From Microvirga rosea (GTDB taxonomy: Bacteria > Pseudomonadota > Alphaproteobacteria > Rhizobiales > Beijerinckiaceae), in the NCBI RefSeq assembly GCF_020595095.1, contig NZ_JAJDOP010000001.1:1-64000 (forward strand): 64,000 nucleotides of DNA, given 5' to 3'. A program made the translations under genes and the position numbers. The notes beneath the pieces are model-generated. The model saw only the letters and a list, made by a program, of their open reading frames with translations. It did not search any database and was not told where the DNA came from. This document shows, piece after piece, positions 53,927 to 64,000 of this stretch; position 1 is the first letter of the stretch, and the number at the start of each line of letters is the position of its first letter.

Positions 53927-54919
53927 ATGCTTGAAGTCCTCCTTATCAGCTGGCTCGGCACGCCTCTTTGGCTGTGGCTTGCCTTCCTTGGCATTGTTGT
54001 TTTGCTCCTCGTGCTCGATCTGGGCGTGCTCCACCGCACGAACCGGGAAATCGGCGTGCGCGAGAGCCTGCTCATGAGCGCCTTCTATATCGCGCTCGGG
54101 CTCCTGTTCGGTGGCTTCGTCTGGTGGTATCTCGGGCCGGAGCCCGGCTTGAACTACCTGACGGGTTTCGCGGTGGAGAAAGCTCTGGCGATGGACAATG
54201 TGTTTGTCATCGCCATGATCTTCGGCTTCTTTGCCGTGCCGCGGCTTTACCAGCATCGGGTGCTCTTCTGGGGCATCCTCGGCGTTATCGTGCTGCGCGC
54301 CATCATGATCGGTTTCGGCGCCGCCGTGATCTCACAGTTCTCCTGGGTTCTTTACCTCTTCGCCCTGTTCCTGATCGCAACCGGCGTGAAGATGCTGATC
54401 TTCTCGGACACGGACTATGACATCGCGCGAAATCCGGTCCTGCGGTTCATGCGCAGACGGTTCAACGTCACGGACGAGCATCACGATGAACACTTCTTCG
54501 TGAGGAAGCCTCATCCGGTCAGCGGCAAGCTCGCCTGGTTCATGACGCCGCTGTTCCTGGCGCTCGTTCTGATCGAAATCGCCGACATCGTGTTCGCGGT
54601 CGACTCGGTGCCGGCCATCTTCGCCATCACCACCGATCCCTTTATCGTCTACACGTCGAACATCTTTGCCATTCTGGGCTTGCGGGCGCTTTACTTCGCA
54701 CTGGCCGCCATGGTGCATCGCTTCCACTACCTGAAATACGCGCTGGCTTTCGTGCTGATCTTCATCGGCGCCAAGATTTTCCTTGCGGACGCCTTTGGCC
54801 TTGAGAAAATCCCGGCCGTCATCTCGCTCGGGATTACCTTCGGCATCCTGTCCCTTGGCGTTCTCTGGAGCCTCTGGAAAACCCGGAACGATCCGCCGGC
54901 CGTTGGGGGAAGCGCATAG
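53927..54919 (+). CDS. TerC family membrane protein
   Basis: A 330-aa polytopic protein with about nine helices. Signature parts: DLGVLHRTNREIGVRESLLMSAFYIALGLLFGG, FAVEKALAMDNVFVIAMIFGFFAVP and IEIADIVFAVDSVPAIFAITTDPFIVYTSNIFAILGLRALYF. The two acidic membrane motifs EKxLxxDN and DxVFAVDSxPA are the TerC hallmark and may form a metal site; relatives export manganese. The upstream 125 bases do not show a yybP-ykoY riboswitch fold to my eye. ATG 53927. Confidence 0.9.
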   Translation: MLEVLLISWLGTPLWLWLAFLGIVVLLLVLDLGVLHRTNREIGVRESLLMSAFYIALGLLFGGFVWWYLGPEPGLNYLTGFAVEKALAMDNVFVIAMIFGFFAVPRLYQHRVLFWGILGVIVLRAIMIGFGAAVISQFSWVLYLFALFLIATGVKMLIFSDTDYDIARNPVLRFMRRRFNVTDEHHDEHFFVRKPHPVSGKLAWFMTPLFLALVLIEIADIVFAVDSVPAIFAITTDPFIVYTSNIFAILGLRALYFALAAMVHRFHYLKYALAFVLIFIGAKIFLADAFGLEKIPAVISLGITFGILSLGVLWSLWKTRNDPPAVGGSA

Positions 54920-54962
54920 CAAGGAGCGCGAGCCGGGACATGGTCTCACGCGAGTGAGCCCA

Positions 54963-55430
54963 TCAAACGGGCAGCAATCCGTCGCTTTTGACTTCTTCCA
55001 TCACCGCGTAGGTGCGGGTTTCCTTCACACCTGGGAGGGCCAAGAGGATTTCTCCCAGGAAGTGGCGATAAGCGGCCATGTCGGCAACGCGTGTCTTCAC
55101 AAGATAGTCGAAGCCCCCGGCCACCATATGACACTCTAGAACTTCGGGGGCCCGGCGAACCGCTGCGGCGAATTTTTCAAAGACATCCGGAGTCGTCTTA
55201 TCGAGAGAGACCTCGACGAAGACCAGCAGCTCGAGCCCAAGCCGATGCGGGTCGAGCCGCGCTCCGAACCCGGCGATGTAGCCGTCCCGCTGGAGGCGCT
55301 TCATACGCTCGCTCGTCGAAGTCGGCGAAAGACCAATCTTTTCCGCAAGCTCGACGGTCGCGATGCGGCCATCATCCTGCAGGTACTTCAAGATCTTTCG
55401 ATCGATACGATCAATGTCCGTCATTTTCAC
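54963..55430 (-). CDS. Lrp/AsnC family regulator, probably PutR
   Basis: A 155-aa regulator. N-terminal HTH: IDRKILKYLQDDGRIATVELAEKIGLSPTSTSERMKRLQRDGYI. The RAM ligand domain follows, with VFVEVSLDKTTPDVFEKFAAAVRRAPEVLECHMVAGGFDYLVKTRVADMAAYRHFL. Divergent from putA, 105 bases away. Alphaproteobacterial putA genes are often controlled by an Lrp-like PutR responding to proline, so this is the likely role. Symbol left blank as only context supports it. Confidence 0.9.
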   Translation of the reverse strand: MKMTDIDRIDRKILKYLQDDGRIATVELAEKIGLSPTSTSERMKRLQRDGYIAGFGARLDPHRLGLELLVFVEVSLDKTTPDVFEKFAAAVRRAPEVLECHMVAGGFDYLVKTRVADMAAYRHFLGEILLALPGVKETRTYAVMEEVKSDGLLPV

Positions 55431-55535
55431 GCCGAATGCTGCCTATTGCCGCATATTATAAGGCTCAACTTTCTAAATTGCTATCGAACCACGGCGCGGC
55501 GCCTCCTATGATCCGCCGTCTTCAGGGAGAACGCC
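55431..55535. promoter_or_regulatory. Divergent regulatory spacer between the Lrp gene and putA
   Basis: A 105-base spacer. On the minus strand a perfect TATAAT (55455-55460) lies about 25 bases before the Lrp start, with no good -35. The whole spacer is A+T-rich compared with its flanks. It is the expected site of Lrp-type autoregulation and putA control. Confidence 0.45.
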
Positions 55536-58500
55536 ATGACCCAAGCCTCAATCGCCCCTCTGCCTTTCAATCCACCCTACGCGGAGGATGACAAGGCGGT
55601 CGCCACCCGTCTCCTGGCGGATGCCCGGCTTGCACCGGAGCGCGAACGGCAGATCGATCGGAGGGCAACGCGCCTGATCGAGGCGATCCGCGCGAAGGGT
55701 GGTGGCCTCGGCGGCGTCGAGGAGATGCTGCGGGAATATGCGTTGTCCACGAAGGAGGGCCTCGCCCTGATGGTTCTCGCGGAGGCCCTGCTGCGGGTTC
55801 CCGATGCGGCAACGGCCGACCGGCTCATCGAGGACAAGCTTGGTCAGGCGGATTTCGCCGGTCATGAGGCAAAGTCGGACGCCTTTCTCGTTTCGGCTTC
55901 TGCCTGGGCGCTCGGAATCACGGCACGCATTATTCAGCCAGGAGAAACGCCGGAGGGCATCCTGCGTCAATTGACGAAACGTCTCGGGCTTCCAGCCGTC
56001 CGGACGGCGACCCGGCAGGCCATGCGGGTCATGGGCAGCCACTTCGTTCTTGGACAGACGATTGACGAAGCCTTGAAACGTGCCAGCTCCAGCAAGGGCA
56101 GGCTTTATCGCTATTCCTTCGACATGCTCGGCGAAGGCGCTCGCACGGCGGAGGATGCACGGCGGTATTTCGAGTCGTATGCGTCAGCCATCGAGGCGAT
56201 CGGGCGTTCCGCCGGCAACGAGCCCCTGCCTAACCGGCCCGGCATCTCCGTGAAGCTCTCCGCCCTGCATCCTCGCTATGAGGCGACAAGCCGCGAGCGC
56301 GTCATGCGCGAACTCGTCCCTCTCGTGGTTGAGCTCGCCCAGAAAGCGAAATCCTATGAGCTCAACTTCACGGTCGACGCGGAGGAGGCGGACCGGCTCG
56401 AACTCTCGCTGGAAGTGATCGAGGCGGTTCTTGCCGATTCTTCCCTTGCGGGATGGAGCGGATTTGGGCTTGCGATCCAGGGATACCAGAAGCGTGCCGG
56501 GGCCGTTATCGACGCCATTGCGGCGATGGCCGAACGCCACGACCGGAGACTGATGGTACGCCTCGTCAAAGGCGCGTACTGGGACACGGAGGTGAAACGG
56601 GCGCAGGAGCGTGGCCTGGACGACTACCCTGTCTTCACCCGCAAGGCGATGACCGATCTCAATTACATAGCTTGTGCCGAAAAGCTCTTGCAGCTGCGGC
56701 CTCGCATCTATCCTCAGTTCGCGACGCATAATGCGTTGACAGTGGCGTCGATCATCGAACGGGCGGGTGGAAGGGACGGTTATGAGTTCCAGCGTCTTCA
56801 CGGCATGGGAGAAGCGCTCTACGCGCGGCTTCTCGAGGATGAGCCCGGCCTCGCCTGCAGAACCTATGCGCCGGTCGGTGGCCACCGCGACCTTCTCGCC
56901 TATCTCGTTCGCCGCCTTCTGGAGAATGGAGCAAACTCCTCCTTCGTGTCCGTCGCGGCCGACGAGAACATTCCGGTTGAGGCGCTGCTGAAGCGCCCGG
57001 CGGACATCATCGTTTCGCCCGACAAGGCACGGCATCCGAAGCTTCCTCTGCCTCGTGATCTTTACGGTCCCGGTCGTGCCAATTCGAAAGGTGTCGAATT
57101 CGGCCATCGCGCTTCCCTGGACAGGCTCCTCGCGGAAATCGCCAAGGATGCTCGGACGTCCTTTGCGGCGGCGCCGATTATCGACGGACAGGTTGGCGGC
57201 GGAGAGAAACGGCCTGTCGTCAGTCCGATCGACGGCAAGACTGTTGTGGGAGAGGTCGCAGAGGCTTCGACCGAAGCCGCCGATAGAGCCATGACGGCTG
57301 CCGCCGCAGGCTTTGCATCCTGGAGCCGCACCAGTGCCGATATGCGTGCAAAAGCACTGATGCGCGCGGCCGATCTGCTTGAGGAGAGGCGAGGCGCGCT
57401 GTTGCATCTGCTCCAAGTCGAGGCCGGAAAGACCCTCGACGATGCGCTCTCGGAAGTCCGGGAAGCGGTCGATTTCTGCCGCTATTATGCAGTCCAGGGA
57501 CAGGATCTCTTCGGCACTGGGGAAGGAATGCCGGGCCCCACGGGCGAGAGCAATGTGCTGCGCCTTCGCGGACGTGGCGTCTTCGTGGCGATTTCTCCCT
57601 GGAATTTCCCGCTCGCGATTTTCCTCGGCCAGGTAACCGCCGCCTTGATGGCAGGTAATGCCGTGGTGGCGAAACCCGCCGAGCAAACTCCCCTTATTGC
57701 CGGCATCGCGGTGCGGATCCTACATGAGGCCGGCACTCCCGTCTCCGCCCTACATCTCGTTCCCGGCGACGGACGCGTCGGGGCCCGGCTCGTGGAGCAT
57801 CGACAGGTCGCAGGTGTCGTTTTCACCGGCTCGACCGATGTTGCTCGCATTATCAACCGGTCCCTCGCCGCCAAGGATGGCCCTATCGTTCCTCTGATCG
57901 CGGAGACAGGTGGCATCAACGCCATGATCGTCGATGCGACGGCTCTTCCGGAGCAGGTCGCGGACGACGTTGTCATGTCGGCCTTCCGCTCGGCTGGTCA
58001 GCGATGCTCGGCACTTCGCCTACTGTTCGTGCAGGAGGATGTGGCGAACAAGATGGTGGAAATGATCGCCGGAAGCGCGCGTGAATTGAAGGTCGGCGAC
58101 CCCCGCGATGTTTCAACTCACATTGGTCCTGTGATCGACCAGGAGGCGAAAGACCGCCTTGATGCTCATGTTGCGGCGATGTCCCGCTCTGCGAAAGTTC
58201 GGTATGCGGGCGCAGCGGCCGGCGACGGAACCTACGTGGCTCCCCATATCTTCGAGCTCGACCGGCCTGAGGCCTTGGCCGAGGAGGTCTTCGGTCCAAT
58301 CCTGCATGTCGTCCGCTATCGTTCGGGGCGTCTGGAGGACACGCTGCGAGCCATCGATGCGACAGGATACGGTTTGACCCTCGGTGTCCACTCGCGGATC
58401 GACGCGACCGTGAGCCGTGTCGTGGATCGACTGTCCGTCGGGAACGTCTATGTCAACCGCAACATGATTGGCGCGGTCGTCGGAGTTCAGCCCTTTGGTG

Positions 58501-58634
58501 GTCATGGGCTATCCGGAACGGGGCCAAAGGCGGGCGGACCGCATTATCTTCTGCGCTTTGCGACCGAGCAGACGGTCACGATCAACACCGCGGCCGCGGG
58601 TGGAAACGCCAATCTGATCGCGATGGGTGAATGA
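55536..58634 (+). CDS. putA: Bifunctional proline dehydrogenase / L-glutamate-gamma-semialdehyde dehydrogenase
   Basis: A 1032-aa enzyme oxidising proline to glutamate in two steps. The PRODH barrel (about residues 130-450) has YRYSFDMLGEGARTAEDA, LVKGAYWDTEVKRAQERGLDDYPVFTRK and FATHNALTV. The dehydrogenase part (about 540-1000) has SPWNFPLAIFLGQV, GSTDVA, the Glu in AETGGINAMI and catalytic Cys824 in GQRCSALR. There is no N-terminal ribbon-helix-helix domain, so regulation is left to the Lrp-type neighbour. The stop overlaps the ACT-domain gene by 4 bases. Confidence 0.96.
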   Translation: MTQASIAPLPFNPPYAEDDKAVATRLLADARLAPERERQIDRRATRLIEAIRAKGGGLGGVEEMLREYALSTKEGLALMVLAEALLRVPDAATADRLIEDKLGQADFAGHEAKSDAFLVSASAWALGITARIIQPGETPEGILRQLTKRLGLPAVRTATRQAMRVMGSHFVLGQTIDEALKRASSSKGRLYRYSFDMLGEGARTAEDARRYFESYASAIEAIGRSAGNEPLPNRPGISVKLSALHPRYEATSRERVMRELVPLVVELAQKAKSYELNFTVDAEEADRLELSLEVIEAVLADSSLAGWSGFGLAIQGYQKRAGAVIDAIAAMAERHDRRLMVRLVKGAYWDTEVKRAQERGLDDYPVFTRKAMTDLNYIACAEKLLQLRPRIYPQFATHNALTVASIIERAGGRDGYEFQRLHGMGEALYARLLEDEPGLACRTYAPVGGHRDLLAYLVRRLLENGANSSFVSVAADENIPVEALLKRPADIIVSPDKARHPKLPLPRDLYGPGRANSKGVEFGHRASLDRLLAEIAKDARTSFAAAPIIDGQVGGGEKRPVVSPIDGKTVVGEVAEASTEAADRAMTAAAAGFASWSRTSADMRAKALMRAADLLEERRGALLHLLQVEAGKTLDDALSEVREAVDFCRYYAVQGQDLFGTGEGMPGPTGESNVLRLRGRGVFVAISPWNFPLAIFLGQVTAALMAGNAVVAKPAEQTPLIAGIAVRILHEAGTPVSALHLVPGDGRVGARLVEHRQVAGVVFTGSTDVARIINRSLAAKDGPIVPLIAETGGINAMIVDATALPEQVADDVVMSAFRSAGQRCSALRLLFVQEDVANKMVEMIAGSARELKVGDPRDVSTHIGPVIDQEAKDRLDAHVAAMSRSAKVRYAGAAAGDGTYVAPHIFELDRPEALAEEVFGPILHVVRYRSGRLEDTLRAIDATGYGLTLGVHSRIDATVSRVVDRLSVGNVYVNRNMIGAVVGVQPFGGHGLSGTGPKAGGPHYLLRFATEQTVTINTAAAGGNANLIAMGE

Positions 58635-59080
58635 CGGATGTGACCGGGGAGATGGATCTGAGGCATCTGGTAGCCACAATGACGCCGGAATTGCAGCCCG
58701 GCCGCTTTGTGTTTGCCACCGTCTCTGATCCTCACCCTGAGGTGTGGCGCCATGCTCTCATGACGTTCCGGGAGTCGGAAGGATTGACGGCGATCGTTGA
58801 CGAGACGATCTCGGAGCGGTTGCGATTGACGACCACCTTCCGCTGCCGGTGCATCACGCTTTCCGTTCATTCGTCCTTGGATGCGGTCGGTTTTCTAGCC
58901 GTCGTGACGCGTGCTCTGGCGAGAGCGGGAATCGGCGTCAACCCGGTTTCCGCCTGTTTTCACGATCACTTGTTCGTTGCGGACGACAAGGCCGAGGCGG
59001 CCTTGTCGGTACTGCAGGGGCTTGCGGATTCAGGCAGCGATGGGGAGTCGCTGGAGTGCCTGTGGCCACCCGTCCCGTAG
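58631..59080 (+). CDS. ACT-domain protein coupled to putA
   Basis: A 149-aa protein. Residues about 1-60 (MDLRHLVATMTPELQPGRFVFATV) and 70-145 (CRCITLSVHSSLDAVGFLAVVTRALARAGIGVNPVSACFHDHLFV) look like tandem ACT/DUF2241-type modules, which bind amino acids. ATGA overlap with putA means translational coupling, so it may sense or modulate proline/glutamate metabolism. No catalytic motif is seen. Confidence 0.82.
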   Translation: MTDVTGEMDLRHLVATMTPELQPGRFVFATVSDPHPEVWRHALMTFRESEGLTAIVDETISERLRLTTTFRCRCITLSVHSSLDAVGFLAVVTRALARAGIGVNPVSACFHDHLFVADDKAEAALSVLQGLADSGSDGESLECLWPPVP

Positions 59081-59083
59081 CGC

Positions 59084-59599
59084 TTACCTTGCGCTGAAGG
59101 GGAATTGGCGCAGTCGATCCCACGGCCCGCCGAGATACTTCCAGAGATTCAAGCCTGTGGCGGTGGCGGTGAAGGGCTGAAAATCGGCGGAGAGGTGTGC
59201 GAGCAGGTCTTTGGCAGTGTCCGGATCGACTTTGTTTTGAATGGTGATATGCGGCCGATGCCTTTGCCGATCTTGGGGCTGAAGCCAGGCGGCCCATCGG
59301 TGCGCGAGATATCCGCGGAGCCCGTCGAGTTCCGTTGAGGTCAGCTGATAGGCCACACCGCGCCCAAGGGATCGAAGGCCGGTGACGTCGAGGGAAAACG
59401 GCGCTTGGTTCTCGACCAGGTCCGCCAGGTCCCGTGAGATGGATCCGGTGTGATCCGCTGGGAGGCGGTGGAACAGCGTAAGATGGGCGGGGATGAAATT
59501 CCGATGCGCGGGGAAGTGGCGCTTGCGCTGGCTTTCGAAGAATGCGGAAGAGCGCTCGTCCAAGGCGAGCGTCAGGATCAGGGGCGCGTCCGATTCCAC
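59084..59599 (-). CDS. 2'-5' RNA ligase (LigT/2H phosphoesterase) family protein
   Basis: About 172 aa. The two 2H motifs are present: HLTLFH in the first half and HITIQN in the second. The family strand LILTLALDERSSAFFESQR is at the N-terminus. The frame opens further upstream but runs through the atp terminator, so a GTG at 59599 (MESDAPLILTL) is the likely start. It has no ribosome-binding site. Members act on cyclic phosphates or 2'-5' RNA bonds. Convergent with the ACT gene, 3 bases apart. Confidence 0.8.
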   Translation of the reverse strand: MESDAPLILTLALDERSSAFFESQRKRHFPAHRNFIPAHLTLFHRLPADHTGSISRDLADLVENQAPFSLDVTGLRSLGRGVAYQLTSTELDGLRGYLAHRWAAWLQPQDRQRHRPHITIQNKVDPDTAKDLLAHLSADFQPFTATATGLNLWKYLGGPWDRLRQFPFSAR

Positions 59600-59606
59600 A
59601 ATCAAC

Positions 59607-59632
59607 AAAAAAACCCGGCCTGGAGCCGGGTT
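59607..59632 (-). terminator. Rho-independent terminator of the atp operon
   Basis: On the minus strand AACCCGGC/GCCGGGTT (59632-59625 with 59619-59612), 5-base loop, followed by seven T's. It starts 8 bases after the atpC stop and 8 bases before the RNA-ligase-like start. Confidence 0.92.
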
Positions 59633-59639
59633 CCTGCGC

Positions 59640-60041
59640 TTAGTAGTTGAGGGCGGCCTTTGCTTCCCGGAGCTGTGCAACCGCCGCTTCGGCGGTGTGC
59701 TTCATCGTCAGGTCGTTGGTTGCGTCATATTGCATTTCGGCCTGGAGGATCTCTTGGTCGAGAATCTCCTGCGTCAACTCTTCGGCAGGCAGGGCGCGCT
59801 CGGCCAAAACCGTGAGCCCGGTCTGGCTGACGTCCGCAAAACCGCCGCGGATCAGGATGCGCTTACCGTTGCCGGGAGTGTCCGTCACCACGAGGAAACC
59901 TGTCTTGAGGGAGGTCATCATCGGCGCGTGGCCTGCCAGGACGGTCATGTCGCCTTCGGTTGCAGGCAACACAACGGCATCGACGGCGCCGGAAAACAGC
60001 ACACGCTCGGGAGAGACGAGTTCGAAGGTGAAAGTCGCCAT
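59640..60041 (-). CDS. atpC: ATP synthase F1 epsilon subunit
   Basis: A 133-aa subunit. N-terminal beta-sandwich: TFELVSPERVLFSGAVDAVVLPATEGDMTVLAGHAPMMTSLKTG. GGFADVSQTGLTVLAERALP follows, then the two C-terminal helices. It couples rotation and regulates hydrolysis. ATG 60041. Last gene of the atp operon, followed by a strong terminator. Confidence 0.96.
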   Translation of the reverse strand: MATFTFELVSPERVLFSGAVDAVVLPATEGDMTVLAGHAPMMTSLKTGFLVVTDTPGNGKRILIRGGFADVSQTGLTVLAERALPAEELTQEILDQEILQAEMQYDATNDLTMKHTAEAAVAQLREAKAALNY

Positions 60042-60154
60042 GTCTGCCCCTCGTCATCCGGCCGCAGCACGCGGAATTCCGGGAACGCTCTGGTAGTGAA
60101 TGGTGGATGTCGCCCGGGCCGCGTGGACCGCAGCCCGGGCGCTGTAACGGTAAC

Positions 60155-62504
<2,350 letters not shown>

Positions 62505-62540
62505 CGAGCAGCCCTATCCTCTCCGGAGATCCTGTCGAAC

Positions 62541-64000
<1,460 letters not shown>

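Noticed and set aside
56184..57686. 500-codon open frame opposite putA
   Set aside because: Antisense to the conserved PutA catalytic domains; no recognisable protein features.

Overview
The window looks like chromosomal DNA of an alphaproteobacterium of the order Hyphomicrobiales (Rhizobiales). The best overall match is a Methylobacteriaceae/Microvirga/Bosea-like genome. This is inferred from the gene set and neighbourhoods: the atpA-G-D-C order, CobS/CobT aerobic cobaltochelatase beside a J-domain protein and BolA, the SUV3-like helicase / S4 / FdxA / CarD block, a 28-30 kDa RpoH, and PutA paired with a divergent Lrp-type regulator. No species name can be fixed from the sequence alone.

Region 1 (about 0.1-25 kb) is a surface-polysaccharide locus with visibly lower G+C than the rest. 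Sampled 60-base rows have 24 and 29 G/C here, against 39 G/C in a row near 54 kb. It starts after the 3' end of a secreted RTX-like protein. A leftward block follows: Gfo/Idh oxidoreductase, an unrecognised 287-aa protein, a DUF354 protein, WecB, WecC, a FemAB/GNAT-like protein and a VanZ-like protein. Next come an ExoY/WcaJ-type initiating sugar transferase, a BY-kinase and a Wzz/GumC chain-length protein. Divergent from these are an ExoF/Wza-type export protein and a Wzx flippase. An AraC regulator, a GT4-like glycosyltransferase, a parallel beta-helix protein, two GT2 enzymes flanking a zinc-ribbon methyltransferase, a Wzy/ligase-like polymerase, and an exosortase overlapping a small anchored partner complete it. 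Together these form a nearly complete Wzx/Wzy-type assembly line. It appears to use a ManNAc/ManNAcA-type sugar and probably rhamnose, and it carries an orphan exosortase.

Region 2 (25-28.4 kb) holds rfbC-rfbD-rfbA (dTDP-rhamnose supply, rfbB not present in the window) and an SDR. Region 3 (28.5-64 kb) is core-like. It contains DUF1206, tRNA-Arg(CCU), an SNase-like protein, an M48 lipoprotein protease, rpoH, carD, fdxA, an S4 protein, the SUV3-like helicase, a DUF3108 protein, rpmB, a queuosine-precursor transporter, an esterase-like-phytase protein, cobT, cobS, a J-domain protein and bolA. It continues with a thiolase, a redoxin/2OG-oxygenase fusion, two EamA transporters, a D,D-carboxypeptidase, a His-rich CobW GTPase, an orphan NMT1-like binding protein, TerC, the putR/putA/ACT unit, a 2'-5' RNA ligase-like protein, and atpC, atpD, atpG and the 3' part of atpA.

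The most distinctive elements are four. The first is the wecBC-DUF354-unknown-Gfo/Idh cassette, a candidate for an undescribed nucleotide-sugar branch. The second is the exosortase plus a coupled membrane-anchored partner without a visible sorting substrate. The third is a set of domain-degenerate fusions: an SNase-like domain lacking its acidic motif, and a redoxin-like domain lacking its cysteine fused to a prolyl-hydroxylase fold. The fourth is an ACT-domain protein translationally coupled to putA. No CRISPR array, transposase, integrase or rRNA was seen.
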